This document shows positions 11,458-23,638 of a stretch of DNA of 64,000 nt, one piece after another. Within the stretch, counting starts at the first letter, position 1. Each line of letters begins with the position of its first letter. This stretch comes from Fallopia convolvulus (taxonomy: Eukaryota > Streptophyta > Magnoliopsida > Caryophyllales > Polygonaceae). Below the pieces are notes generated by a model. That model did not search any database, was not told the origin of the DNA, and was given only the letters and a program-made list of their open reading frames with translations. The stretch is taken from positions 54,987,325-55,051,324 of the forward strand of contig OZ024726.1 of assembly GCA_964016875.1 (NCBI GenBank). Reading direction: 5' to 3'. Made by a program: the position numbers and the translations under genes.

Positions 11458-12728
11458 ATTGTTGATTTCCTCCAGAATCTCATGTGGTTTCCTCCCATTC
11501 TGAGGGATCTGGCCAATTACCCCCCGTAATTTACAAATTAAGTCACGGGAGCATGAATTGTGACTTCAAAAATGAAACTCTTTTTATTGATCAGTGCCCA
11601 ACACAGGGGGACTTGAATAACTACAAGTCTACAAGTGTGTACTGGAAATAATATTCGGCATTTTTTTTTCATTTCATGTGTTGCATTAAGAAGTCTCATA
11701 GTTAGTCTAGAGTACAAATGTAATTTTTTTTTTATAAAAAACAATTCGATGTATCAGATAAGCCTGGTAGGTAAATCGAGAGGCCGAAGAAACGACAACC
11801 GAATAAATTGACACAAGAAAGCAGACATGCGACCAACCAAGCAAACTAGAAAGCAACAACTAGAACTGAGGAAGCATGTGAGGAGCGGGTTTGCGAAGCA
11901 CTAAGAGAAGAGTAGAGAAGACGCCAATTGAGAAAAAATCACAAGACGTGGTCCTATAATTAGTGAATATTGATTGAATCCTAAGTTGTAATATGTAACA
12001 TACACATACTATAGTACAAGTGAGTGCGGGCTTGCCTTTTGTTCTTCCTTTATTTTCTTCGTTCTGTTTCTAGCCTTAGCTATCTATGTGAGTGCTTGCT
12101 TGTAAACTTTTATGTGTGTTGGCCTTTGTTTCCTAGTGGATTGGGTGAGTCTCTCCCCTTTTGATTTTTGAGGCTCGGCGGAGTAGGATCTTGATCTGAA
12201 CTGCGCACGTCAATAAATCTTTGTGTCCTTTTACATTTAAATTCAAAGCTTTTTTAAAATTATCAATGAACCATTAAACGGATTCGTTTAGATCTAGATT
12301 TCAAAAATTACTACTTTCTAGGGAGACATTTACAATTATCATCAAAATCTTCGATCGAAATAAAATAAAGTTTAATAAACAATGTAGTGTTTAATATGTG
12401 GATTTTTCAAAGAATTGAATTGAAATCTTATTTATGAATGAGGATGTGCGGTGACTTTACATAGAAACTTTATTCTGAAGTGAACTAGTTTGGGATACTA
12501 ATGCAGTGATGCTTCTGTCCAAATAGGAATTTAGCCTTGTTTGGATACCACAAGCTTTATGTGTATGATGTTTGAATTTCACAAAATGTATAGCAATTTT
12601 TTTGGTAGAAGCAAAATGTAAAGCATTTTGTTGTATTTTGGTTATACTCCGTAGCTTAAATTGAAGTGAACTAGTTTAGGCTTTTTAGCCCATCCAGCCA
12701 AACGTGACCTAAGACTTGGACCCTATAC
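11458..12728. other. Intergenic region between LINE remnant and peptidase gene
   Basis: No coding frame or element ends are supported. The right part is the upstream region of the peptidase gene. Confidence 0.4.
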
Positions 12729-12736
12729 TATATAAG
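12729..12736 (+). promoter_or_regulatory. TATA box of the mitochondrial peptidase gene
   Basis: TATATAAG lies 92 bp upstream of the first in-frame ATG (12828). No other ATG intervenes in that frame. Confidence 0.5.
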
Positions 12737-12827
12737 CTTGACACACTCGGTTTTTCTCCTCTTCGGTCGTTGCTCACACAATTATCTTCTCCGGTGGCCA
12801 ACTCACCTCGGCGCCACCTGCATTAAA

Positions 12828-15800
12828 ATGCTTCCGCTATTTCGTCGGGCGGCCGCCACGACCGCCTCTTCTTACAAGCGGCCCTCAATTATCGCCTCTC
12901 AACTCTTCCGAACCTCCGCTGCCATTAACAGCAAAGAGACAGGTCTTTATGGCTTCGAACACCTCAAGTCCCCCAAGGGCTTCCAACGCTTCGCAGACGA
13001 TGCCATTGAAAGGTTAACTTGAGCTCGATTAATGGCGGACAATCATGTCCAATAGTGTATTAGTTCGGTGGAGTAATTCACTTTTTGCCGTTTGTTTTGT
13101 CCCATCTAGGGCTGGAGAGCTTGTGAATTACATCTCTGGAATGCCATCAGCGTCCGAAATCATCCAAGCCATGGATGAAATCTCTGACACGGTAAGGGCT
13201 TCGGTGATCTGATGCTTCAATAGCTGCAAGATTGAGGTTTTATACTGATTTGGCTGGTGGCTGGATTTTTTCAGGTGTGCTCGGTTGTTGATACAGCTGA
13301 ATTATGTCGGCATACTCATCCTGACAGGTAGTGCAATGGATTTTTAATTGCAGGTCTTATGCTAAGTTTGGTGCTCAATTGGTTTTTGTGTTTATTTGAA
13401 GATATGATTAAACTGTTGATTTCTTTTCGGAATCAGGGAATATGTGGTGGCAGCCAGCGATGCAGCTATGAGAATGGGGGGTTATATACATGTGAGGTGA
13501 TTCTTGACTTTGTATTGCTATTGGCATATGATGGGTGTTTCAGGTTTATGGTCTTCTACCATAGATATGATATGGAAAGTGCTAGGTAACATTAATAATT
13601 AGTAATGCAGAAGGGGTTGTGAAATGCATTGGAAGTTAACAAATCTACAAACCATCTATGTTAATTGCATTAAAAACCTATAGCAATGAGAAAAATTTTG
13701 ATTTTACCAATCTTATTTATTTTTGTTTACTATTATGGAGGGAAGATCTTAGTGGTTCTTTATCTTGGTGTCTTGAGCAGGCAGACTCATTTGTCTGGTA
13801 GCATGTATAAACTTATTTGATTTGCTAAAGATCGTTCTCTGTTACTCAAATATTTATGATTTATCAGCACTGGAACCACTAATTGGCTGCTGTATTGAAA
13901 CATTATTATACAGTACTTGAACACGAATCAAGTTCTTTATACTGCTGTGATAAAAGCTGAGCAAGAACGTGGCATTTTGACTGAAGAAGCTAAGAAGGCT
14001 GCTTACTCTCTGCGTGTTGACTTTGAGAAGGGTGGAATTCATCTTCCTGCTGGTACATAGGCACAAATTTCAAGCATCTTTTACTGCCTGGTATGATGGA
14101 AATATATATAGCTTTAGTTTTTCAGATACATTTATATGCATACGTTTTTTTCTCCCGCAGAAAAACTACAGCGAGTCGATAGGCTAAATATGGATATCTC
14201 TTACCTGTGCCAAGAGTGAGTAACTCTGAAGTGATCTTTCCTATATTCTCATTTCGTTATATTTTTAAGCTTAACACAGAAGGTTTATTACTAAATTGTG
14301 ATTGGCTTTTTGTTAGATTCAACGAAAACATTGCTTCTGACCCTGGCCATGTCGATATATATCCAGCTAGCCGCATCCCGAAACGACTACATCATCTTGT
14401 TCAGCCTGTATATAGTCAGACATCTAAACCCTCAATAATGGGTTCAATAGCAGACATAAAAGAAAAAGGGTATCGAGTATTAACAGAACCCGGAACCGTA
14501 ACATCTATGCTGCAATGGGTGTCAGATGCAGAGGTACGTTTAAACCCAACTTTGTCTTTGGTTTTCTTCTTCCTTGCAATATATTTCTCAAAAGCAAATT
14601 CACTCAGGATATTTTGTGAAGGAGAATTTGCCGATGCTTGAGCTAAACTTCTTCTGTCACAGCCCTTGCATTCTCCCTGGTAGGGTGATAACATGTGGCA
14701 TGGCACCTATTTCTAGATCTATTATTTGCCCATTGTTGTTCGTTAAACAAATTTTCTGTCTATAAAGCACCGGTAAAGATTTTACGGTGTTTAATGGGCT
14801 GGCTTGGATGATCATGTGAAGTTTCCGCTACTTCCTCTCAGGTTAGAAGAATGGTCTATGTCCAAGGGAACTCTGTTCCACGTGCAAATCTTGCTGTTCT
14901 TGATAAGCTTATAGCTGCTCGTCATGAACTTGCTGAAGTAAGATTGCTGATCTTGTGTCTTAAACGATTGATAAATTTGTTGGCTGTGTACTTTATACTT
15001 TTTTTTTTATTTATATTATAAATGCTTGGATAAATGCAGGTGGCAATTGATGGGTTTAAGTGATTGTCAGTGGGAGTAATATACTGCAATCTGCCGAAAG
15101 AATTATCATGCACAAGAATTATGCTTTAGTTTATTAACATAGATGTATCATGTATACATTAATAAGCAAAAAGCTTAGATATGCTGGGATATATGTGCTT
15201 TAGAACTATAGGTAACATAAATACTTAATTGCTATACATGCTGACCATATCAGATTATCAGTAGTTGTTTTCATTTCTCTTTTATTTCCCATTATAACAG
15301 TTGATTGAATTTGTCATTAAGTTTTACTACCCCCTGTGCAAATGCAGATAATGGGATGTAAATCTTATGCTGAGTTTTCAGTGCGCTCCAACATGGCCTC
15401 TTCACCAGAGGTTGTATTGTCTTCTTTAATTGAGATGAGTGAGGTGGTGAGACCCAAAGCAAACAAGGTACAGTTTATTAAAAGGGAACAATATGTTTGT
15501 AAAGCTAACTCTGCGCTTATACTTCGGATAATAATCCAAAACAACAAAGTTGTCCTTCACATCTGCTTTATCTAAAAGCTTAGTACCTACATGACATGAA
15601 AAATGAAGTTCAATTGAATAACTCATGAAGAAGTTAGTCACGTCCTTCTTATCTACTTTTCTGAAAGCTAATTACTTTTTCTGTAATCATGTTATGAATG
15701 GTTTGTAACTGAATTTGCACTATATATGATGTAGGAATTTGAGATGATTAAAATTTTTAAAAGAGAGCAAACTGGTCATATATATGAAGACTTGGAGCCA

Positions 15801-18607
15801 TGGGACGAAACTTATTACACTGCACAGATGAAATCCTCTACCTGGGGTCTGGATTCGTCGGTAAGAATATAACACCTTTATATGTAAGAATACAATGCCA
15901 TAATAGTGGTTTTTGTAGCATTTGGAATGATATAATATTGCCTTAGGGATGCTACAACACGATTGTCTTTTTATTTTATTTGGATACTTTTTAGTTGATA
16001 AGCAAGATTGTATCTGATTATTATAATTTGAGACTGGAGAGGTTGTTTTATGAGACCAACGTCTTTTTAAGAGGAGAATTTTCTCTTACTCTCAGCTTTG
16101 TGAATACACGAGCCTTTTATTTGTTTTGCATCAAGTATGACAAATCTTATCTTGTCCAATTAAAAGCCTAATATTAAAGTTGAATTATGTAGGTTTTTTA
16201 TTGCTATGTAATTTGATCTGGGATATTAGTTTCAGCTCCTTTTCTGTTTGTTTTGATGTTTAGGTAGTCTCTGCATACTTTCCTGTGACTCAATGTCTAA
16301 AAGGGCTGAATGTGCTGGTGGAGTCTCTATTTGGTGCTACTCTTCAGAAGATCCCACTTTCACCAGGTGAATCGTGGCATCCAAATGTCATTAAAATGTC
16401 ACTTCATCATCCAGAAGAGGTACCTGCATGTTGTCATGTCGAAATGATTTACTTGCTTGGTATTGCATGTTGCTTGGTATATTTTATTTATGTATAGCTC
16501 ATCTGGACTATATGGAGAGCAACTACTAGCAAATGGTGTTTGGAAAACTACGTTCCTGTCCATCTCTTTAATTCTTTCTAATTCATTTGACTCTTTTTTC
16601 CCTGCCTGACATTTTTTTCTTTTGATTCTCACTCTCACTTCTAATTCCCTTTCCATTTCTTCAATTGTTTTTCAATTCTCTCTCTTAATTCTTATGAATC
16701 ATCACTTGCTGATTATGTAAAATTTACAGTTGAAACTGATTGGTAAGATTCTGGCATGTGATTGTCACTGTTGTATAGTCTATAGGCTATAAAGTCTATA
16801 TAGAACATGCTAGTCTGCACTGACAGTGTTTAGCATAACTGAATTTCAATTGCCATTGATCTTAGTACACAATTGGTGTGTGCTATCTAAATTTTGACAG
16901 TCAATATTTCATTAATACCGTGTGGTAACTGTGGTTTTGTTCAGGGTGATCTGGGGTTCCTCTACCTTGACTTGTATTCAAGAAAGGGCAAATATCCAGG
17001 TTGTGCTCATTTTGCAATTAAAGGAGGACGGCGAATTTCTGAAACTGAGTACCAACTTCCTGTATGTTATGGATACAGTATAACTTATTTTTCTGTTACA
17101 AATTCAGCAGATTTATCCTTTTGTATTCAACATAGATTTTTTTCCCTACCAGGTTGTGGCACTTGTGTGCAACTTTTCAAAATCATCAACTTCTCGGCTT
17201 AATCATTCAGAAGTAGAGACTCTTTTTCATGAGTTCGGTCATGCACTTCATTCACTCTTGTCAAGAACGGTATAGTGTAAATGAAGTATTGTTCTCATTG
17301 CCTACAAGAGAATATTTCACCAGCACTGCCTCATTTTATCCCCCTGCTACTGTAGGATTACCAACATTTTTCAGGTACCAGGGTAGCACTTGATCTGGCT
17401 GAAACACCTTCCAACTTCTTTGAGTGAGTAGTTTCTTTTTTATATGATTGATTAAGATGATAAACGACCAAAAGCCCATATATAATACCTAATCTGCCTT
17501 ATTGGCATGTTTTTCATTAGGTATTTTGCTTGGGATTACCGGGTTCTGCAGACATTTGCTAAGCACTATTCAACCGGTGAAGTTATCCCTGAAAAGTTGG
17601 TGAACTTAATGGTGGGTGCAAAAAGTATGTTCACTGCAACTGAGTTTCAACGTCAGGTACTCGAGTTAAGGCTTATTTAATAATTTCACATACTTCCAAA
17701 GCAAAACTGAGAACTTTGACCAACACTTGCTGGTTTGTTTAGGTATTCTACGCGTTGATTGACCAAAATTTTTTTGGTGATCTGCCTTTGCCAAGAGATA
17801 CTGTTTCTATTGTTGCGGATTTGAAACGAAACTACACAAGCTGGAAGCACGTTGATGGGATACATTGGCACACTCGGTTCAGTCACTTGCTTAACTATGG
17901 CGCTGGTATGAGTACTGTTTTATATGAAGCCAAATTGCTTTACCTGCAATGTTTGCAAATAACCACTCGTTTTTTGCATTTTATCTCAGTCATTAAATTA
18001 TTAAAAAAAGGCCCCTTTTTTGGCAAAAGGAGCCTTGTGAAAATATAATATCCCAATCTAATTATCCCTCTCGATTCTTGAAATAAAGGAGATTTGCAAC
18101 TATTGTACAATAATAAGCATTCATGCATAATGTACATCATCATCGCCCAGTATAGCCCCGCTTGAGGGTCAAGATGGGGGTAATCATAACGTGAACATGC
18201 CAGGAGGATGCAGCCGATAGACCCAAGGAAAACTGAAATTCAGCTGTGACAATAATAACTAAATTTAGTTAGAATGCACTAAAATTGATATAGGGGGCTA
18301 AATCCATCTCAGTCACTATGTAAAAAGCCAATGAGCATGATGTAGTTTGTATATTGCTTTCTTTGTAGGTTACTACAGCTACTTGTATGCCAAGTGCTTT
18401 GCAGCAACCATATGGCAAAAGCTTTTCCAGGAGGAGCCATTGTCCCGGGATGCAGGAACCGCCCTGAGGACAAAGTTCTTGCAGCACGGGGGCGCCAGAG
18501 AGCCAGTTGATCTGCTGACTGGCCTAGTTGGGGATGGGATCATACGCCATCATAAAGGAGGCGTTATTCCCGACCTAACTGCTGTTTGTCAAGAGATGAA
18601 GCTTTGA
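12828..18607 (+). CDS. Mitochondrial intermediate peptidase (M3A metallopeptidase), 17 exons, 707 aa
   Basis: Exons: 12828-13012, 13110-13191, 13275-13327, 13437-13491, 13914-14052, 14161-14215, 14317-14533, 14842-14937, 15348-15467, 15735-15860, 16264-16419, 16945-17061, 17153-17269, 17356-17423, 17521-17656, 17743-17905, 18369-18607. All are GT-AG, total 2124 bp. The N-terminus (MLPLFRRAAATTASSYKRPS) is Arg/Ser/Ala-rich without acids, as in a mitochondrial presequence. The zinc site is HEFGH at residues 493-497, and the third ligand Glu522 sits in LDLAETPSNFFE, the correct 29-residue spacing for M3 peptidases. The C-terminal block YYSYLYAKCFAATIW is also typical. The enzyme removes an octapeptide from proteins already cut by the matrix processing peptidase. 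Length agrees with plant homologues (about 700 aa). No lesions seen. Confidence 0.95.
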
Positions 18608-19338
18608 AGCGTAATTTCATAGCAGACTAGCTAGCCCCAGGATACAGCTTTAGCAAGCACACACAATCAAGCCCTCGGCCCAAGGGCTTTTTTTACCCTC
18701 GTTTGTAGAAACTGAAGAAGAGATCGAGTACTCGTTCCAAGGATGACTATATTTGCTGTAACCATTGATCATCTTTAAGGAACAAGGACCATAACAGTTT
18801 CCATTGATATGAAGCATTGAATAGTGAATTTATTTTTAAGCAAAAGGTTAGTTTTTCATATTGGGGGATTAAATCAGAGTGGAAAGAAATGTTTTGTAAC
18901 TTTCCCTACTGAGTTTATATTGAGTTTTGTATCTTTTTTTCTTTTCTCAAAAAACGTTTGTAGTACAATCTGTCCACCTCCTGTGTAAGACCAACCCAAT
19001 TCTTTCTTCCTAATACAAGCGAGATTGGATAGAAAATAATCAAAGTCTGTGGTCATGGACGTTGAATTATTATGAAAGGAAGACTACTCTCGAGGATCAC
19101 TGACTTTGTAACCGAAACCATTTATGGTGGAAAATGTTTAGAATTAGAACAAAAATTGCATTATGGTATAATAACCAATAAACTATGCCATAAAAATATG
19201 GTAAAAACAGAAAATGCCTAGAATCTGGAAACTCATGTCTAAAAGAACCTCAATGTATTTTCCATGAGCTAGGCTCAAAGCTACCATATCAAAATAGTTC
19301 TTCATAATGTAAGAACTTCACAGCACTGGATGCCATCT
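18608..19338. other. Convergent 3' regions of peptidase and S3 genes
   Basis: The plus-strand peptidase and minus-strand S3 gene converge here with about 730 bp between stop codons. The stretch holds their 3' UTRs and no further gene. Confidence 0.5.
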
Positions 19339-21954
19339 CTATGCTGCAACCGGGATTTCGACAATGGGTGTTGGTTCGACAACATTAACAGGCAACACCG
19401 GTGCTACATAAGTAGTAGTTTCCTCCTCCTTTGGAGTGTGAATGATCACTACATCTGGCAATGGAGTTGTGGGCCCTTGCTTTCCCTTTGGATCCCAGTC
19501 GAGCATGATCTTCACCTTGATTCCCAACACACCCTGTTTTATTTTGAACCAAATACACACTATGTAAGTTGAAGGAGAAGCTAAAGATCTCAGTAAGAGA
19601 AATTTAGATGGTTTAGAAAAAAGAAGCTAACCTGTCTCATTAAAATATGTCTCACAGCAGAGTCAATGTAATCTTTGCAGGGTTGACCGGAAGAGATCAT
19701 GTATCCGTCCTTGAACTTCATTGACTTGGCACGCTGTGCTCGTAGCTTTCCACTCACTATGACCTCACAACCCTTGGCTCCGCTCTCCATTACAAATCTC
19801 AGCACACCATAGCATGCCCTGTGGAATAATGTGGAAGAAGAAATTAGCATCTCAAACATAAATTGGAAGTAAGTTAGCATTTCCACTCTAATTTAACCCC
19901 CAATGTAACAAACAAACTTTGTGCTTTAATAAAATTTACCAGTCAAATGATTCATACCAATGGAAACTGTTATGTTCCGTGGTCTTTCAAGAAGATTGAT
20001 GGTTAAAAGCAAATATAGTCATCCTCCGACACGAGAGAGGTATACAATAGTTGACCAACTCGCTATAAAGATGACAAAATGAAAACTTTCAAACAAGTAC
20101 ATAGGTATTTTCCATTCTTCTATTTAAATCCCCAAATGACACCCAATATGTAAAACTAAGCAGGCATTCATCTTGCTTTATAAATACAATTTACCAGTCA
20201 ACTTTCATCCCAAAGATAACAGTTATCTTCCTTGGATTTTCAAGATGACTGATCGTTAAAGAAAATATAGTCATCATCCGACACGAGAGAGGTATACAAT
20301 AGTTTGACCAACTCGCTATAATAATGACTAAGTGAAACCATTCAATCGAGAATGAAAACAAATATTCCCAAAAGTGACCAAAAAACCCAATAAAACTAAG
20401 CAGGCAATTAACTTGGTTTCTAATAAAATTTACAAGTCAAATTTCATCCCAAAGGAAACTGTTTTGGTCCTTGGATTTTCGAGACGACTGATCATTAAAG
20501 CCAATATGGTCATCATCCGACACGAGAGAGGTATATAATAGTTTGACCAACTCGCTATAAAGATGACTAAGTGAAACCATTCAAACAAGAATGAAAACAG
20601 ATATTTCCAAAGATTAAAAAAAAAAACTAAGCAGGCAATCAACTTGGTTTCTAATAAAATTTACCGGTCAAATTTCATTCCAATGGAAATTGTTATGTTC
20701 CTTGGTGTTTCAAAGTGACTGATGGTTAAACAAAATATAGTCATCCTCCGACACGAGAGAGGTATTTTAATAACGACCAACTCGCAATAAAGACGACTGA
20801 ATGAAAGTTTTTTACTAAGAAAATAATATCAGCTAGCAAAAAAATGAAGACAAAAGTTCAGAGAAACCAATAAACCGTAAATATTAACATAAATATATAC
20901 CTCCTGACAGCAAGGCCTCCGAGAAGCTTGTAACGTAAAGACTCAGCCTGAGCAATGGCACAAAGACCCCTGTTGTTCACCTTCTCGGCATATAGCTCAA
21001 CGCTGTTCTCTGGAAACTTGAACCTCTTTTGCACAAGAGAGGTCAGCTCCCTAATCCTGCGACCTTTCTCACCTGAATTGGTAATATAGAAGAGTGAAAC
21101 ATCAGAACAGTGGAAAAATAATTAAGATCCATAAGCAAGTGGATCTCATGAAAACCTCGCACTAAACACAGATATGTATTAAGACATGATTCGGTAACAA
21201 CTTGTGTATCATATATTGTCTTTCAATCCAACTGAACTGTAAAAATGACAAATATGTCCCTTTCAGGTTATAGTGCATTGTGTTTTAACTAGGATGTAGT
21301 AGAAGTCAGCCAAAGCTAACACGAATCTTGAAAAACAACACAGACATCAATGTGCATCACAATGGGTTTCACCATCTAGAATCAAAAGTAATGAGCTTTC
21401 ACTGATATCCACTACAGAGTCTAAACACAATGTACTTAAATCTGAAAGGGATATGCTTGCCATTTTCACAGTTCAGATGGATTGAAACAGATCATGATAC
21501 ACAAATCCTCGCAAATGTTTAGTTTCGAAGATCATAAATTTACAAATTAAAACAATTTTGACATGGAGTTGAACAATATACCAAGAACATTCTGGGTACG
21601 TGTAGCACGGATAATAATCTCAGTGCGCATGGGGGTAACGCGGACTTCAACACCAGAATAACCATCTTCAGCAAGCTCCCTTGTCAACACTTCATTAAGT
21701 TCAGCAAAGAAGACTCCATCTGCCACGAACTGTTATACCAAATACAATCATCAATAACAGATTCAATGGGAAAACTTAAAGCCGGAAAAAAGGACCAATT
21801 TACTTTAACATTGCATCAGGGTAAAACTGCAATTAGATACTACAATTGATCTTAGCAAAAGCTACTCTAGATAGAAATTATGCATTAGTAGATTCAAAAA
21901 CTCAATTAGTAGAGCGGCACCGACCTTTCTCTTCTTGCTCATCTGAGTCGCCAT
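19339..21954 (-). CDS. RPS3: 40S ribosomal protein S3 (uS3), 5 exons, 243 aa
   Basis: Minus-strand exons: 21925-21954, 21582-21729, 20901-21072, 19632-19818, 19339-19533; GT-AG throughout, 732 bp. The protein starts MATQMSKKRKFVADGVFFAE, then VRVTPMRTEIIIRATRTQ, the KH-domain loop GEKGRRIRELTSLVQKRF, the S3 C-terminal domain (RACYGVLRFVMESGAKGCEV, GVLGIKVKIMLDWDPKGKQG), and a Pro/Val/Glu-rich tail ending EIPVAA. uS3 sits at the mRNA entry channel of the 40S subunit and has helicase and DNA-repair side activities in some eukaryotes. Length is normal for plants. The first exon codes only ten residues. Intron 3 (19819-20900) is unusually long and carries a four-copy repeat. Upstream telo-box and site II elements support an active ribosomal promoter. 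Confidence 0.97.
19935..20806. repeat. Four-copy ~240-bp tandem repeat in S3 intron 3
   Basis: Unit starts are near 19935, 20191, 20429 and 20660. Each opens with a TTTAC(C/A)(A/G)GTCAA block, and each holds a conserved core with CCGACACGAGAGAGGTAT and CCAACTCGC. Core spans: 20017-20076, 20269-20329, 20508-20568, 20739-20798 (spacings 252, 239, 231). Core ends AGTCATC and GATGACT are complementary in most copies. Outside the core the copies diverge and have indels. Confidence 0.85.
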
Positions 21955-22025
21955 GTTTGAATGACGGAGAAAATCAGAAATGCAATGGAGAGTGACGAGG
22001 AAATGAGATGGGGATGCGAAGGACT

Positions 22026-22110
22026 AAACCCTACATACATCTGGCTGATGTCTTCCCACCAATATTAATAGGAAATGAAACTTCGGCCCAATAAGCAAGT
22101 CCAATGGGCC
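22026..22110 (-). promoter_or_regulatory. Telo-box and two site II elements of the S3 promoter
   Basis: AAACCCTA (22026-22033), GGCCCA (22085-22090) and TGGGCC (22105-22110) lie 70-155 bp upstream of the minus-strand S3 start codon. This combination is the standard promoter signature of plant ribosomal protein genes. Confidence 0.7.
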
Positions 22111-22365
22111 TCGAGATTTGGGTATATTGTTTTGGGCTTGGAGACTGGAGAGGAGAGGTCGTTTTATGAGACCCGACTGCAATTCAAGATGATACGTTGC
22201 GCTTAGCAAGATTAATAAAAACCTTACCTTTTAATTTAAAAGACAGCTCAAAAATCAATCATTCTTAACTTCTGAGAACTTAGTAAGCTTAAGGTGCTGC
22301 TAGGTCATGTGGTCAAATTATCATAATTATAGTCGACGTCGTGTGATAAAATAATAGAGGGATTA

Positions 22366-22522
22366 TCAATCACAAGTTGGTCTAGTAGTTGTGATGTTAG
22401 GTCGCATGTTCAGAGTTTAGGTATATAGATTCGTTTGTAAGTGCAAGGATATACCCTTGGATGGGTCAAACATTACGCGGTTCGGACGTAGACTAGTTGT
22501 CCGTTCGAATCGAACTAAATAT
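22366..22522 (+). mobile_element. tRNA-derived SINE, degraded target duplication
   Basis: Begins near TTGGTCTAGTAGTTGTGATG, an A-box-like polymerase III promoter. It also has the GTTCGGACGTAGACTAG... CGAATCGAAC body shared with the other two tRNA-type SINEs of the window. Flanks AATAGAGGGATTA (22353-22365) and AATGGACGGATTA (22523-22535) agree at 11 of 13 positions, suggesting an old duplication. Confidence 0.65.
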
Positions 22523-22627
22523 AATGGACGGATTAAGAGAAGTAATTAGACTTTTAACATTTGTAAGTAAGAATAGAAGGGACAATATATATGTACTCCT
22601 CACGTAGTCACGCTCTTTACACAATGA

Positions 22628-23230
22628 TCATTTAATCTTGGTGACAATGGCAAGAGCGTTACTCGAAAGCATCGTGGCATATCGAATCCTACTCGAAAAT
22701 TCTCTTTTAATGGCGGCCCTTGCATTGACCTCTCCAAGACCGTTCATACAAGTTTGATAATCCGCCATGGCTGCACTCATCCAAGTCTCAACATTCAACA
22801 ACTCAATCTTCCTATCTTTGTCACTTCTCCCATTCTTCATCTGATCAACTTCGTCGATTGATCTCTTGATCTGCACCACGCTATCCATGGTCAACTTGAT
22901 GCAATCATCGATGGCGGCTTTCTCAGATTGCTTGAGCTTCTTCTCATTTGACACTTGATGAGCCTTCCAAGACACATTCTTGGAAACCGCTAGGACCGAG
23001 TTTATAGCATAATGAGCCATACGTTTGAGATCGACCGTGATGTTTGGAGCAAATGGTAGACATGTGTTTTCACAGAGCTTAGGATATGTGGTGGATTTAC
23101 AAGTGAAAATTATGAAGGAGGTGGCCGCGTTGAAGGAGGTGGTGGCGGCGACGGTGGCAGAGGAGGGTGAAATGGTGGTTATGTAGAGAAGTATGAGGAG
23201 GAGGGCTAGAGTATGAGTAATTGGCTTCAT
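22628..23230 (-). CDS. Pectin methylesterase inhibitor (PMEI/invertase inhibitor fold), single exon, 200 aa
   Basis: Residues 1-25 form a signal peptide (MKPITHTLALLLILLYITTI then SPSSAT). The mature part has the four conserved cysteines in two pairs: Cys44/Cys53 in TCKSTTYPKLC, and Cys110/Cys161 in DDC...YQTCMNGL. A fifth cysteine lies at 57. The ETWMSAAMADYQTC segment matches the family TWLSAAL..xxTC motif. PMEI-fold proteins are secreted four-helix bundles that bind pectin methylesterase 1:1 in the wall, or vacuolar/wall invertase in close relatives. PMEI rather than invertase inhibitor is favoured by the WMSAA motif but not certain. No intron, as usual. TATAAATA lies about 90 bp upstream. 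Confidence 0.92.
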   Translation of the reverse strand: MKPITHTLALLLILLYITTISPSSATVAATTSFNAATSFIIFTCKSTTYPKLCENTCLPFAPNITVDLKRMAHYAINSVLAVSKNVSWKAHQVSNEKKLKQSEKAAIDDCIKLTMDSVVQIKRSIDEVDQMKNGRSDKDRKIELLNVETWMSAAMADYQTCMNGLGEVNARAAIKREFSSRIRYATMLSSNALAIVTKIK

Positions 23231-23316
23231 ATTTTGCTAGGTAATTTGTTTCAATTTTCTAGCTTTAAGTATCTTAATCTTGTGGGTTTGTGAAAAGTCA
23301 TGTCACAAAAGTAGCA

Positions 23317-23324
23317 TATTTATA
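23317..23324 (-). promoter_or_regulatory. TATA box of the PMEI gene
   Basis: TATAAATA on the minus strand, 87-94 bp upstream of the PMEI start codon, at a normal core-promoter distance. Confidence 0.6.
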
Positions 23325-23427
23325 TGTGTCGTGTGTACGTGGTAGGTAGGTAAGAACATCCCTACTTAAGGCCTAATCAAGGTGATCATTATCATATATT
23401 TTGTGGTCGGGGATGGGGTCATATCAT

Positions 23428-23626
23428 TTTTTTTTATCTCTCGCTCGGTTCGATTAGTTAGAGTCTACGTCTAGATCGGATACTGTATAAACGTATTGCT
23501 AGGGCGACTCTCCCGAGTTTTTCCATACACGCGGCCAGAAAAATTCGAACTTCGAACCTATTGAACAAACGCTTAAGGATCGGAGCCTAGCCCTTATCCC
23601 ACTAGACCAATTGGGTATTGGTTATA
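23428..23626 (-). mobile_element. tRNA-derived SINE with perfect 12-bp target duplication
   Basis: Read on the minus strand it begins with CCAATTGGTCTAGTGGGATA (A box), has GTTCGAAGTTCGAA near the B-box position, and ends in an A-rich tail (poly-T at 23428-23436 on plus). GGGTCATATCAT flanks it on both sides (23416-23427 and 23627-23638). It belongs to the same family as the copies at 22366 and 47923. Confidence 0.88.
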
Positions 23627-23638
23627 GGGTCATATCAT

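Noticed and set aside
20017..20798. C/D-box snoRNA cluster in the S3 intron
   Set aside because: A GATGATGA-like box is visible in some copies on the sense strand, but no properly placed CTGA box was found, so only a structured-repeat claim is made.
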